Below are positions 55,442 through 64,000 of a stretch of 64,000 nt of DNA, one piece after another. A program made the translations under genes and the position numbers. The DNA is taken from assembly GCF_005938105.1 (NCBI RefSeq), contig NZ_VCPE01000010.1, forward strand, positions 124,001 to 188,000, in the 5' to 3' direction. How positions within the stretch are numbered: the first letter of the stretch is position 1; every line of letters begins with the position of its first letter. This stretch comes from Brucella haematophila. GTDB lineage: Bacteria; Pseudomonadota; Alphaproteobacteria; Rhizobiales; Rhizobiaceae. The notes beneath the pieces were generated by a model. It had not been told where the DNA came from and searched no databases. It was given only the letters and a program-made list of their open reading frames with translations.

Positions 55442-56356
55442 TCAGGCCAGCGCTTCCCGTATCAGCCGCTGGCAGCGCTCCGTCATGAAATCGATGATCA
55501 GACGCACCTTCGGGTCCTGAAAACGCTTGTGCGGATAGATCGCCGCAAGCTGGATCGGTGCCGGCGGCGTGCTTTCGAGAAGCGGTATCAGCCGACCGTC
55601 GCGGAGATATTCCTTCACCTCGAACAGCGGCTTGTTGATGATGCCGCGCCCGCCCAGCGCCCATTGCGTCAATACGTCGCCATCATCGGAATCATAAGGC
55701 CCGGTTACTTCGAATTTGCGAAGACCTTCCGATGTTTGAAGCGACCAGTAATATTCCTTCGACCCCGGAAAACGCAGCAGCAAACAGTCATGCGTGTCGC
55801 CCAGAAGCTCTTCCGGCGATTGCGGAACTCCATGTTTTTCAAGATATTGCGGCGCAGCGCAGATTACGCGCTCACAATTCAGGATGCCGCGCATGCGCAA
55901 GTTGGAGTTTTCCAGAACCCCGAGTTTGAAGGCGACATCCACGCTTTCGCTCATAATGTCGATCTCGTGGTCAGATAGTCGCAGGCGCACTTCGATGTCC
56001 GGATATTTGTCGTGAAACTCCGGAATGCCCGATGCGATGAGCCTGCGGCCAAGCCCCAAAGGCGCGGTAATGCGAATCGATCCCTTGGGATTTTTCGCAA
56101 GTTCCGCGACGGCTGCTTCCGCCTCATCTACCGCTTCAAGGATTTTCAACGCGCCGTCATAGAATATGCGGCCATGCTCGGTCGGGGTCAGCTTGCGCGT
56201 GGTACGGTTGAAGAGCCGGACGCCAAGATGCTTCTCCAACTCCTTGATTCGATTGCTCGCAACCGCCGGAGAGGCGCGCTGGTCGCGCCCGGCGGCAGAA
56301 AGATTTCCCAATTCGACAACGCGCACGAAAACGCGCAGATTATCAAGATAAGACAT
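55442..56356 (-). CDS. LysR-family regulator, divergent from puuD
   Basis: 304 residues from the ATG at 56356, with GGAGGGG before it. HTH region MSYLDNLRVFVRVVELGNLSAAGRDQRASPAVASNRIKEL is slightly atypical at the start but clearly LysR; the effector domain follows (RLIASGIPEFHDKYPDIEVRL). It is divergent from puuD with 124 bases between, so it probably regulates urate breakdown. Effector unknown; a purine intermediate would fit. Confidence 0.88.
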   Translation of the reverse strand: MSYLDNLRVFVRVVELGNLSAAGRDQRASPAVASNRIKELEKHLGVRLFNRTTRKLTPTEHGRIFYDGALKILEAVDEAEAAVAELAKNPKGSIRITAPLGLGRRLIASGIPEFHDKYPDIEVRLRLSDHEIDIMSESVDVAFKLGVLENSNLRMRGILNCERVICAAPQYLEKHGVPQSPEELLGDTHDCLLLRFPGSKEYYWSLQTSEGLRKFEVTGPYDSDDGDVLTQWALGGRGIINKPLFEVKEYLRDGRLIPLLESTPPAPIQLAAIYPHKRFQDPKVRLIIDFMTERCQRLIREALA

Positions 56357-56480
56357 GCGTCCCCTCCACGATTGTCTAGTTTTTTTTGAAAGTGATGGTC
56401 GTGTTGTGACGTTCCCTCGGACGCAAAGCTTTGGCACATAATAGGATAACGAACAATGGGGCGAACAATGGGAGTGCCTG

Positions 56481-57716
56481 ATGTATGATTTTGCCGTAGC
56501 CTGGGACTGGCTGGGCTTCGCAGCGCGGTGGCTGCATGTCATTACCGCGATTGCGTGGATCGGCTCGTCTTTCTACTTCATCGCGCTTGATCTCGGTCTG
56601 CGCCAGCGTCCCGGCTTGCCGGTTGGCGCTCATGGCGAGGAATGGCAGGTCCATGGCGGCGGCTTCTATCACATCCAGAAATATCTGGTTGCGCCAGCCG
56701 AGATGCCGGAACATCTCACCTGGTTCAAATGGGAATCCTACGCCACCTGGCTGTCGGGCTTCACGCTGCTTTGCATCGTCTATTACACGGGCGCCGATCT
56801 TTACCTGATCGATCCGAATGTGCTCGATGTGTCTGTTCCGGTCGCCATTGCAATTTCCATCGGCTCGCTGGCGTTTGGCTGGGTCGCCTATAACACCATC
56901 TGCAAGCTGATGCTGGGCAAGAGCGATACGCTTTTGATGGTCATGCTCTATGTCGTGCTGGTGTTCGTGGCCTGGGGCTATACGCATCTGTTCACGAGCC
57001 GCGCAGCCTTCCTGCATCTGGGCGCTTTCACGGCGACGATCATGTCGGCCAACGTGTTCATGATCATCATCCCGAACCAGAAAATCGTGGTGGCCGATCT
57101 CATCGCCGGCCGCAAGCCCGATCCGAAATACGGCAAGATCGCCAAGCAGCGCTCGACGCATAACAACTATCTGACGCTGCCGGTTCTGTTCCTGATGCTG
57201 TCGAACCACAATCCGCTGGCTTTCGGCACGCAGTATAACTGGATCATCGCATCGCTGGTGTTCCTGATGGGCGTGACCATCCGCCATTGGTTCAACACCC
57301 AGCATGCCCGCAAGGGCAAGTCGACCTGGACCTGGCTGGTGACGGTCATCCTGTTCATCATCATCATGTGGCTTTCCACGGCCCCGAAGATTCTGACCGG
57401 CCAACCGGAAGAACAGAAGGTTTCCGCTTTACAGCAAACTTTCATCTCGGACCCGCACTTTGGCAAAGTGCGGGATACCGTTTTGGGACGCTGCGCTATG
57501 TGTCACGCGGCGCAGCCCGGCTGGGAAGGCATGATCACGCCGCCAAAAGGCGTGACGCTTGAAACGGACCGGGAAATCGCCGCCCATGCGCGCGAAATCT
57601 ATTTGCAGGCCGGTCGCTCCCATGCCATGCCGCCCGCCAATGTCACCGGGGTAACGGATCAGGAGCGCCAGCTTCTCGCCTCCTGGTATGAATCCGCTAC
57701 TGCTGGAGCAAAGTAA
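56481..57716 (+). CDS. puuD: Membrane urate oxidase with cytochrome c domain
   Basis: 411 residues: eight TM helices (ARWLHVITAIAWIGSSFYFIALD onwards) and a C-terminal cytochrome c domain with heme ligands Cys338, Cys341 and His342 in CAMCH. PuuD oxidises urate to 5-hydroxyisourate and passes electrons to the respiratory chain rather than directly to oxygen, unlike soluble uricase. This gives UraH its substrate. guaD starts two bases after the stop. GGGAG ribosome site lies in one of two copies of an 11-base direct repeat. Confidence 0.95.
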   Translation: MYDFAVAWDWLGFAARWLHVITAIAWIGSSFYFIALDLGLRQRPGLPVGAHGEEWQVHGGGFYHIQKYLVAPAEMPEHLTWFKWESYATWLSGFTLLCIVYYTGADLYLIDPNVLDVSVPVAIAISIGSLAFGWVAYNTICKLMLGKSDTLLMVMLYVVLVFVAWGYTHLFTSRAAFLHLGAFTATIMSANVFMIIIPNQKIVVADLIAGRKPDPKYGKIAKQRSTHNNYLTLPVLFLMLSNHNPLAFGTQYNWIIASLVFLMGVTIRHWFNTQHARKGKSTWTWLVTVILFIIIMWLSTAPKILTGQPEEQKVSALQQTFISDPHFGKVRDTVLGRCAMCHAAQPGWEGMITPPKGVTLETDREIAAHAREIYLQAGRSHAMPPANVTGVTDQERQLLASWYESATAGAK

Positions 57717-57718
57717 CA

Positions 57719-59023
57719 ATGACCAGACTTCTCATCCGTGGCCGCGTGCTGACCTTTCGCGATGAGCCGCAAAGTCTCGATGACAGCGCTTCCTATCGCT
57801 ATATCGAAGATGGCGCCATTTTGGTCGAAGACGGACGCATTGCGCGCCTTGGCGATTACGCCGAATTAAGCGCGGAAGCGGGCAGCGATGTGAAACTGGC
57901 CGATCATCGCCCGCATCTGATCCTGCCGGGCTTCATCGATACGCATATCCATTATCCGCAGACCCAGGTGGTCGCGTCCTATGCCGCCAATCTTCTGGAA
58001 TGGCTTAACACCTATACATTCGTGGCCGAACAGAAATTCGCCGATGAGCAGCACGCGGAATTCATCGCCGAGCGCTTTCTGGACGAACTGATCCGCCACG
58101 GCACCACCACGGCTGTCGCTTACTGCTCGGTGCATCCGCAGAGCGTCGACGCCTATTTCCGCGCTTCGCAGCATCGCAACATGCGCATGCTGGGCGGCAA
58201 GGTGATGATGGACCGCAACGCGCCGCCCGCTTTGTGTGATACGGCGCAATCCGGTTACGACGACAGCAAGGAACTGATCGCGCGCTGGCACGGCAAGGAC
58301 CGCCTCGACTATGTGATCACGCCACGCTTCGCCATTACTTCGACCCCGGAACAGCTCGAAGCCAGTCAGGCGCTGGCCCGTGAACATCCCGAATGCTTCA
58401 TCCAGACGCATCTGTCGGAGAACCACGACGAAATCGCCTTCACCAAGTCGCTCTATCCGGATGCGCCGGATTATCTCGGCATTTACGAGCATTACGGGTT
58501 GCTGGGAAACAAGACGCTGCTTGGCCATTCCATCCATCTGGAAGAACGCGAAGTGGGCGTGATGTCGGAAACCGGCTCGGTGGCCGTGTTCTGCCCGACC
58601 TCGAACCTGTTTCTCGGTTCCGGCCTGTTCGACCGTGATCGCCTGAAGGCGTCGGGCGTGCGCATGGCTGTGGCGACCGATGTCGGCGGCGGCACAAGCT
58701 TCTCCATGTTGCGTACCATGGACGAGGGTTACAAGATTTTGCAGTTGCGCGAACAGCGTCTGAACCCGTTCCAGTCCTTCTACATGATGACGCTTGGCAA
58801 TGCTCGGGCGCTGTCGATGGAAGACAAGATCGGCACGCTGGACGAAGGCACGGAAGCCGATATCGTGGTGCTGGACTCAGCCGCCACATCGCCGATGCGT
58901 CTGCGCATGGCAGCAGGGGCTACGCTGGAACAGGAGCTGTTCCTGCTGCAAACGGTCGGTGATGACCGCGCGATTGTTGAAACCTATGTGGCGGGTAGGC
59001 CGCTCAAGGCGGAACTTGCCTAG
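57719..59023 (+). CDS. guaD: Guanine deaminase
   Basis: 434 residues, amidohydrolase superfamily. Zinc motif in GFIDTHIHYPQ, further ligands in FIQTHLSEN, LLGHSIHL and AVATDVGGG. Converts guanine to xanthine, the substrate of XdhAB. Nearly overlaps puuD, so the two form an operon even though their reactions are not adjacent in the pathway. Confidence 0.95.
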   Translation: MTRLLIRGRVLTFRDEPQSLDDSASYRYIEDGAILVEDGRIARLGDYAELSAEAGSDVKLADHRPHLILPGFIDTHIHYPQTQVVASYAANLLEWLNTYTFVAEQKFADEQHAEFIAERFLDELIRHGTTTAVAYCSVHPQSVDAYFRASQHRNMRMLGGKVMMDRNAPPALCDTAQSGYDDSKELIARWHGKDRLDYVITPRFAITSTPEQLEASQALAREHPECFIQTHLSENHDEIAFTKSLYPDAPDYLGIYEHYGLLGNKTLLGHSIHLEEREVGVMSETGSVAVFCPTSNLFLGSGLFDRDRLKASGVRMAVATDVGGGTSFSMLRTMDEGYKILQLREQRLNPFQSFYMMTLGNARALSMEDKIGTLDEGTEADIVVLDSAATSPMRLRMAAGATLEQELFLLQTVGDDRAIVETYVAGRPLKAELA

Positions 59024-59051
59024 GATTTGCTGATATTCCGGCTCTGACGGC

Positions 59052-59141
59052 CTGCAAATGGCGCTTTTCTGCGCTTCCGGTGCTCATGTACCTTTAAGTA
59101 CACTCCGCTCCGGTTCTCGAAAAACACCATTTTCGGCTCGT
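59052..59141. repeat. Bru-RS-like palindromic repeat, copy 2 (reverse)
   Basis: Reverse-oriented relative of 43574-43657, from CTGCAAATGGCG to TTTCGGCTCG, in the gap between guaD and the IclR gene. It may also end the guaD transcript through its secondary structure. Confidence 0.75.
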
Positions 59142-59165
59142 CATAACCAGAATCTCAACAAATCC

Positions 59166-59984
59166 TCAGAGTTCTTCCGGCCGCTTGCCGCCAATGACGC
59201 GGGTCAGTTGATCGGCGGTCGCGCGGATGAGCGGCCCCAGCTCTTCAAGCTTCTTCTTTGGCAGGCGCACGGCGGGACCGGAAACGGAAATGCCCGCAAT
59301 GCCCTCGCCATATTCGTTGAAAATCGGCGCGGCGATACAGCACATGCCGAGCGTGTGTTCCTCGTCATCGATGGACCAGCCGCGCATACGCGTCGCCTGA
59401 ATGTCTTTCAAAAGTGCGGGCAGGCCATCGAGCGTGCGCTGGGTGAAATGCTCCAGCACCTTTCCCGAAAGCGCGCGGGCAATTTCGCCATCCGACCACG
59501 TTGACAGAATTGCCTTGCCGATGCCCGATGCGTGGATCGGTCCACGCCGCCCCGGACGAAAGAAGGCGCGCATCGGCGCGTGACTTTCGATCTGCGAGAT
59601 GAACACGACATCGCCATCATCCTCGACGCCGATATTCGCGGTCTCGCCGCTTGTTTCCATGAGCTGCTTTAAATAGGGGCGCGCCAGCGTGCCCAGCTTG
59701 CGGAAACGGCGAAAGGCATTGCCAATCTCGAAAGCCTTGACGCCGATGGTCCAGTCGCCGGTTTCCACATCGTGGGAAACCATGCCGTGATTGGCGAGCG
59801 AGGATAACAGACGGTGCACCGTGGAAGGGGCCATGCCGCTCGCGTCAGCAAGGTCTGTCAGGGTCGAACCGTCATTATCGGCGATCAGCGCCAGAAGCTT
59901 GAGGCTGCGGTCCAGAACCTGCACGGATGAGGGCGCGGCATTCTCCGCCGCCTTGCGGCCCCGCTTTGCTTTGGCCTGTTCCAT
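59166..59984 (-). CDS. IclR-family regulator of glyoxylate/allantoin genes
   Basis: 272 residues. HTH: SLKLLALIADNDGSTLTDLADASGMAPSTVHRLLSSL; C-terminal IclR effector domain: AMRAFFRPGRR-type loop PMRAFFRPGRRGPIHASGIGKAIL. Divergent from gcl-hyi-glxR, the arrangement of AllR/GclR-type repressors that sense glyoxylate or allantoin in other proteobacteria. ATG at 59984; a GTG one codon earlier is possible. Confidence 0.9.
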   Translation of the reverse strand: MEQAKAKRGRKAAENAAPSSVQVLDRSLKLLALIADNDGSTLTDLADASGMAPSTVHRLLSSLANHGMVSHDVETGDWTIGVKAFEIGNAFRRFRKLGTLARPYLKQLMETSGETANIGVEDDGDVVFISQIESHAPMRAFFRPGRRGPIHASGIGKAILSTWSDGEIARALSGKVLEHFTQRTLDGLPALLKDIQATRMRGWSIDDEEHTLGMCCIAAPIFNEYGEGIAGISVSGPAVRLPKKKLEELGPLIRATADQLTRVIGGKRPEEL

Positions 59985-60096
59985 CACCCGTCTCCGAATC
60001 CCGCCTGAACTTCAGAGTTACCACTATCGCATCCATTGTCAGTCGGAAAGGCGCAGAGGGTATCGCCGATTATCTCCATTCCGTTGAAAATCTTTA

Positions 60097-60162
60097 TTTC
60101 CATATAATGGTATGCATTTCCATTTTTAAATTATAGCTTTTGTAAATGGAGAATGTTTCCAT
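60097..60162. promoter_or_regulatory. Clustered TTTCCAT repeats upstream of gcl
   Basis: TTTCCAT at 60097-60103, 60117-60123 (20 bases apart) and 60156-60162; the last is half of an inverted repeat ATGGA-N7-TCCAT (60146-60162). TGGAAA-type half-sites are typical of IclR proteins. Likely operators of the adjacent IclR regulator. Confidence 0.6.
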
Positions 60163-60175
60163 AGGAGGATTGGCC

Positions 60176-61960
60176 ATGGCCAGAATGCGTGCAGTCGATG
60201 CAGCCGTGCTTGTGCTGGAGAGGGAAGGGATCAATTGCGCTTTCGGCGTGCCGGGCGCGGCTATCAATCCATTTTATTCAGCGATGAAAGCGCGCGGTTC
60301 GATCCGCCATGTCCTGGCGCGTCACGTTGAGGGCGCTTCGCATATGGCCGAAGGCTATACGCGGGCAAAGCATGGCAATATCGGCCTGTGCATCGGCACC
60401 TCCGGCCCGGCGGGCACGGATATGATCACTGGCCTTTATTCGGCATCCGCTGATTCCATTCCGATCCTCTGCGTGACGGGTCAGGCGCCACGCGCGCGTC
60501 TCGACAAGGAAGATTTTCAGGCGGTCGATATCGCCAAGATCGCGGCGCCTGTCACCAAATGGGCGGTCACGGTCATGGAACCGGCGCTGGTGCCATTTGT
60601 CTTCCAAAAGGCGTTTCATATCATGAAGTCGGGCCGTCCCGGTCCGGTGCTGATCGATCTGCCAATCGACGTGCAGATGGCCGAAATCGAGTTCGACATC
60701 GACACCTATCAGCCGATGGAAGCCTATAAGCCAGCCGCCACGCGGGCGCAGGCCGAAAAGGCGATTGCCATGCTGAATGCAGCGGAACGTCCGCTGATTG
60801 TCGCAGGCGGCGGCATCATCAATGCCGATGCGTCGGATCTTCTGGTCGAATTCGCCGAGATCACCGGCATTCCGGTCATCCCGACCCTGATGGGCTGGGG
60901 CGTCATCCCGGACGATCACCGTCTGATGGCGGGCATGTGCGGTCTTCAGACCTCGCACCGTTATGGCAATGCCAACCTGCTGGCTTCCGATGCGGTCATC
61001 GGCATCGGCAATCGCTGGGCCAACCGGCATACCGGCAATGTCGATACCTATCGCAAGGATCGCACCTTCATCCATGTCGATATCGAACCGACGCAGATCG
61101 GGCGCGTCTTTGCGCCGGATTTCGGCATCGTGTCCGATGCGGGCAAGGCGCTGAAGCAGTTGCTCGACGTCGCAACCGAATGGAAGGCGGCAGGCAAGCT
61201 GCGCGACTGGTCCGGCTGGGCGAAGGAATGCGAAGGCCGCAAGCGCACCATGCTGCGCAAGACGCATTTCGACCAGACGCCGCTGAAACCCCAGCGGGTT
61301 TACGAGGAGATGAACAAGGCTTTCGGTCGCGACACCTGCTATGTCACCACCATCGGCCTCAGCCAGATTGCGGGTGCGCAGTTTCTGCATGTCTATCGCC
61401 CGCGCAACTGGATCAATTGCGGACAGGCTGGCCCGCTCGGCTGGACCCTGCCTGCGGCTCTGGGTGTCCGCGCTGCTGATCCGGAGCGGCCCATCGTGGC
61501 GCTGTCGGGCGACTATGACTTCCAGTTCATGATCGAGGAACTGGCGGTCGGCGCGCAGCACAAACTGCCTTACATCCATGTCGTCGTGAACAATTCCTAT
61601 CTCGGCCTGATCCGTCAGGCGCAACGCGGCTTCAATATGGATTTCGAGGTCAGCCTTGCCTTCGACAACATCAATGCGTCCGGCGATGCAGAGAAGGGGT
61701 ACGGCGTCGACCATGTGGCAGTTGCGGAAGGCCTCGGCTGCAAGGCAATCCGGGTGCGCAGCCCCAACCAGTTTGCAGAAAGTTTCGAGCAGGCCAAGGC
61801 GTTGATGCAGGAGCATCAGGTGCCGGTCGTGATGGAATTCATTCTGGAACGCGTCACCAATATTTCCATGGGAGCCGACATCGATCAGGTGGTCGAGTTC
61901 GAGGAACTGGCCGAACGCGGCGAGGATGCGCCGACTGCGATTGCGGCTTTGCTGGATTAG
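60176..61960 (+). CDS. gcl: Glyoxylate carboligase (tartronate-semialdehyde synthase)
   Basis: 594 residues, ThDP and FAD enzyme. Joins two glyoxylates with loss of CO2 to tartronate semialdehyde. [17 protein letters not shown] replaces the usual catalytic glutamate region with valine, as in true Gcl; [35 protein letters not shown] and [15 protein letters not shown] follow. AGGAGG is seven bases before the ATG. First gene of the operon. Confidence 0.97.
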   Translation: MARMRAVDAAVLVLEREGINCAFGVPGAAINPFYSAMKARGSIRHVLARHVEGASHMAEGYTRAKHGNIGLCIGTSGPAGTDMITGLYSASADSIPILCVTGQAPRARLDKEDFQAVDIAKIAAPVTKWAVTVMEPALVPFVFQKAFHIMKSGRPGPVLIDLPIDVQMAEIEFDIDTYQPMEAYKPAATRAQAEKAIAMLNAAERPLIVAGGGIINADASDLLVEFAEITGIPVIPTLMGWGVIPDDHRLMAGMCGLQTSHRYGNANLLASDAVIGIGNRWANRHTGNVDTYRKDRTFIHVDIEPTQIGRVFAPDFGIVSDAGKALKQLLDVATEWKAAGKLRDWSGWAKECEGRKRTMLRKTHFDQTPLKPQRVYEEMNKAFGRDTCYVTTIGLSQIAGAQFLHVYRPRNWINCGQAGPLGWTLPAALGVRAADPERPIVALSGDYDFQFMIEELAVGAQHKLPYIHVVVNNSYLGLIRQAQRGFNMDFEVSLAFDNINASGDAEKGYGVDHVAVAEGLGCKAIRVRSPNQFAESFEQAKALMQEHQVPVVMEFILERVTNISMGADIDQVVEFEELAERGEDAPTAIAALLD

Positions 61961-61977
61961 AATTGGAGAAGTTTAAC

Positions 61978-62790
61978 ATGCCAAGATTTGCAGCCAATCT
62001 CACCATGCTTTTCACCGAAGCGCCGTTCATGGATCGCTTCGCGCTCGCCGCCAAGGCGGGTTTCACCGGGGTGGAATATCTGTTCCCCTACGAGTTCAAC
62101 CGGCATGAGCTGAAAGCAGCATTGACCCGTCACAATCTGGCGCAGGTGCTGCACAATCTGCCTGCGGGCAATTGGGCGGGCGGCGAGCGCGGCATTGCGG
62201 TGCTGCCGGATCGTGTAGACGAATTCCGTCGTGGGGTGGCCGACGCCATCGATTATGCCACGACGCTCAACTGTTCGCAGGTCAACTGCCTTGCCGGTAT
62301 CGCACCGCAGGGCATCGACCCGGATGTGATGCGGGCGACTTTCGTCAGCAATCTGCGGCTGGCGGCGAAGGAACTGGGAAAGCACGGCATCCGCCTGCTG
62401 ATCGAGCCGATCAACCATTACGACATTCCCGGCTTCTATCTGAACACGGTGGAGCAGGCGGTTTCGATCATCGATGAGGTGGGCAGCAACAACCTGTTCA
62501 TCCAGTATGACCTTTATCACCAGCAGCGCACGCGCGGCGAACTCGTCGCCACCTATGAGCGCTACAAGCCGCTGATTGCGCATGTGCAGCTTGCCGACAA
62601 TCCGGGGCGCAACGAGCCCGGCACCGGCGAGATCCATTATCCGAACGTCTTCGAAGCGCTGAAGGCAGCGGGCTACAAGGGCTGGATTGGCTGTGAGTAT
62701 AAGCCGAAGACAACGACCGAGGAAGGTCTGGGCTGGTTCAGAGCATTTCCAGCAAAAGTGCGAAGCGGTTTTGCGTTGGATAATGCGTGA
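61978..62790 (+). CDS. hyi: Hydroxypyruvate isomerase
   Basis: 270 residues. Interconverts hydroxypyruvate and tartronate semialdehyde. MPRFAANLTMLFTEAPFMDRF, EPINHYDIPGFYL and QYDLYHQQ with metal ligands and GEIHYPNVF near the end are diagnostic. The last ~15 codons (FPAKVRSGFALDNA) come from a copy of the palindromic intergenic repeat, so the normal C terminus has been replaced or lengthened. 17 bases after gcl. Confidence 0.93.
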   Translation: MPRFAANLTMLFTEAPFMDRFALAAKAGFTGVEYLFPYEFNRHELKAALTRHNLAQVLHNLPAGNWAGGERGIAVLPDRVDEFRRGVADAIDYATTLNCSQVNCLAGIAPQGIDPDVMRATFVSNLRLAAKELGKHGIRLLIEPINHYDIPGFYLNTVEQAVSIIDEVGSNNLFIQYDLYHQQRTRGELVATYERYKPLIAHVQLADNPGRNEPGTGEIHYPNVFEALKAAGYKGWIGCEYKPKTTTEEGLGWFRAFPAKVRSGFALDNA

Positions 62791-62802
62791 AAACAAAGAC
62801 TT
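62743..62802. repeat. Palindromic repeat, copy 3, overlapping the end of hyi
   Basis: AGCATTTCCAGCAAAAGTGCG core through GAAAACAAAGAC, nearly identical to copies 1 and 2. The hyi frame runs through it to its stop codon (62788-62790). Confidence 0.85.
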
Positions 62803-62850
62803 ATATGAAGCCGAGCGTCTCAGCGCTTAATAAAATAGGGAGTAAGCGAA

Positions 62851-63735
62851 ATGGCCAAGATCGGCTTTATCGGACTGGGTATCATGGGCAAACCGATGGC
62901 GCAGCATTTGCAGAATGCAGGCCACCAGCTTTTCACCTCGAAACATAGCCAGCCGCCACACAAGGACCTGCTGGATGCGGGGCTGACGGTTCTCGATACG
63001 CCCAAGGCGGTGGCCGCGGAATGTGAAACGACCATCCTCATGCTGCCGGATACGCCGCAGGTGGCCGAAGTCCTTTTCGGCGAAAATGGCGCGGTTGAAG
63101 GTCTGGGCAAGGGCAAGACGCTCATCGACATGAGTTCGATTTCGCCCATCGAGACAAAGGAATTTGCGAAAAAAGTCCGCGCTGCCGGGGCTGAATATAT
63201 CGACGCGCCGGTATCGGGCGGCGAGGTCGGCGCGAAAAATGCCAGCCTCTCCATCATGGCTGGCGGCGCGCAGGCAAGCTTTGATGCGGCGTTGCCGCTT
63301 CTCAAGCTGATGGGCAAGAATATCACGCTGGTCGGTGATTGCGGCGATGGCCAGACCACCAAGGTCGCCAATCAGATTATCGTGGCGCTCAACATCGAAG
63401 CGGTTGCCGAAGCGCTGGTTTTTGCCTCAAAAGCGGGTGCAGATCCGACCAGGGTGCGCGAAGCGCTGATGGGCGGCTTTGCCTCCTCGCGCATTCTCGA
63501 AGTGCATGGAGAGCGCATGATCAAGCGGACCTTCGATCCGGGTTTCCGCATCTCCCTGCACCAGAAAGACCTCAATCTGGCGCTTCAGGGCGCGAAGGCT
63601 CTGGGTGTCTCGCTGCCCAACACGGCCACGGCGCAGGAACTGTTCAATTCCTGTGCGGCGCATGGCGATGACGGTCTCGACCATTCCGGTCTGGTGCGCG
63701 CGCTGGAGCGTATGGCCAATCACGATGTTGCCTGA
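62851..63735 (+). CDS. glxR: 2-hydroxy-3-oxopropionate (tartronate semialdehyde) reductase
   Basis: 294 residues, beta-hydroxyacid dehydrogenase family. NAD(P)-binding KIGFIGLGIMGKPMAQHL, substrate loop DAPVSGGEVGAKNASLSIMAGG, catalytic Lys in GDGQTTKVANQIIVALN. Reduces tartronate semialdehyde to D-glycerate, after Gcl. 60 bases beyond hyi, which include the repeat tail, so probably one operon. Could equally be called garR. Confidence 0.95.
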   Translation: MAKIGFIGLGIMGKPMAQHLQNAGHQLFTSKHSQPPHKDLLDAGLTVLDTPKAVAAECETTILMLPDTPQVAEVLFGENGAVEGLGKGKTLIDMSSISPIETKEFAKKVRAAGAEYIDAPVSGGEVGAKNASLSIMAGGAQASFDAALPLLKLMGKNITLVGDCGDGQTTKVANQIIVALNIEAVAEALVFASKAGADPTRVREALMGGFASSRILEVHGERMIKRTFDPGFRISLHQKDLNLALQGAKALGVSLPNTATAQELFNSCAAHGDDGLDHSGLVRALERMANHDVA

Positions 63736-63867
63736 GCCTCGGGCCTGATCGGTTCTCTGGAGGGGAGAGCGTGGAGCTGGCTATCTGGAGGGAGATGGCC
63801 GGCTCCATTGATTTTATATGCCGCGCGGGGAATAGTGCCGCCGTTGATTTGTGAAGCCGGGATTCTC

Positions 63868-64000
63868 ATGACTGCCACGAGCGCCATCGCCGATCCGAAG
63901 AAATTTCTGACCAGCCTTTTCGATGCCGCCGTGGCGGCTGCCGATCCCGAACTGGTCATCCGCGCCAATTTGCCCGCCAAGCCAAAGGGGCGCACGATCG
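63868..64000 (+). CDS. Glycerate kinase (MOFRL family), N-terminal part only
   Basis: The frame starts ATG at 63868 and runs off the window. The 44 visible residues, including SAIADPKKFLTSLFDAAVAA and LPAKPKGRTI, match the start of the glycerate kinase/TtuD family. In this position it would phosphorylate D-glycerate made by GlxR, ending the glyoxylate-to-phosphoglycerate route. Most of the gene, including all catalytic parts, lies outside. Confidence 0.75.
   Translation, partial: MTATSAIADPKKFLTSLFDAAVAAADPELVIRANLPAKPKGRTI

Overview
The window looks like chromosomal DNA of a Brucella/Ochrobactrum-type member of the Rhizobiales. The evidence is a GC-rich alphaproteobacterial codon style, a C4-type hemA (5-aminolevulinate synthase), the carboxyspermidine route to polyamines, an IalB-family protein, nadABC next to a NadQ/NrtR-like regulator, and two families of palindromic intergenic repeats of the kind seen in Brucella and other rhizobia. 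The genus is an inference; no rRNA or tRNA gene is present to anchor it.

Layout. 0-13 kb is housekeeping: a Tat-exported CAP protein, a MATE pump, pyrD with a DUF952 gene, a proline iminopeptidase, a convergent two-component pair of the CrbS/CrbR (ActJ/ActK) acetate-switch type, mscL, an aminotransferase and hemA. 13.7-20 kb is a surface-polysaccharide cluster: four glycosyltransferases, a NodB-type deacetylase and an AT-richer FkbM methyltransferase/DUF616 fusion. One of the glycosyltransferases resembles the sialyltransferase family GT29. 20-26 kb holds a DUF1127 microprotein, a LysR/CidA/CidB unit, a probable small RNA with three CUCCUCCC hairpin loops, and two glyoxalase-fold dioxygenase genes, one fused to a carboxylesterase.

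26-46 kb carries a DUF900 lipoprotein hydrolase, panC-panB, nadQ and the nadABC operon with two palindromic operators over its promoter, fpr, sodB divergent from a SufR-like regulator, an MFS exporter, the two carboxy(nor)spermidine genes, a beta-helix protein of unknown role, a Ser/Cys-type hydroxyproline epimerase/dehydratase family protein, a second MATE pump and an IalB-family protein.

46-64 kb is one metabolic theme, purine catabolism feeding glyoxylate salvage. GuaD makes xanthine, XdhABC makes urate, PuuD (membrane, cytochrome c type) oxidises it, UraH and a PuuE-UraD fusion give allantoin then allantoate, and an AllE-like bicupin acts on ureidoglycine. Downstream, an IclR regulator faces gcl-hyi-glxR and a glycerate kinase cut by the window edge, which take glyoxylate to phosphoglycerate. 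Allantoate amidohydrolase and ureidoglycolate lyase are not in the window. An AT-rich secreted serine protease with two tandem C-terminal repeats sits inside this block and looks inserted.

The observations most worth follow-up are the triple-hairpin anti-Shine-Dalgarno RNA (about 23.0-23.15 kb), the protease with its undescribed repeat domain, the GT29-like and FkbM-DUF616 genes, the double operator of nadABC, the perfect FNR/FixK box upstream of hemA, and a palindromic repeat that supplies the C-terminal codons of hyi.
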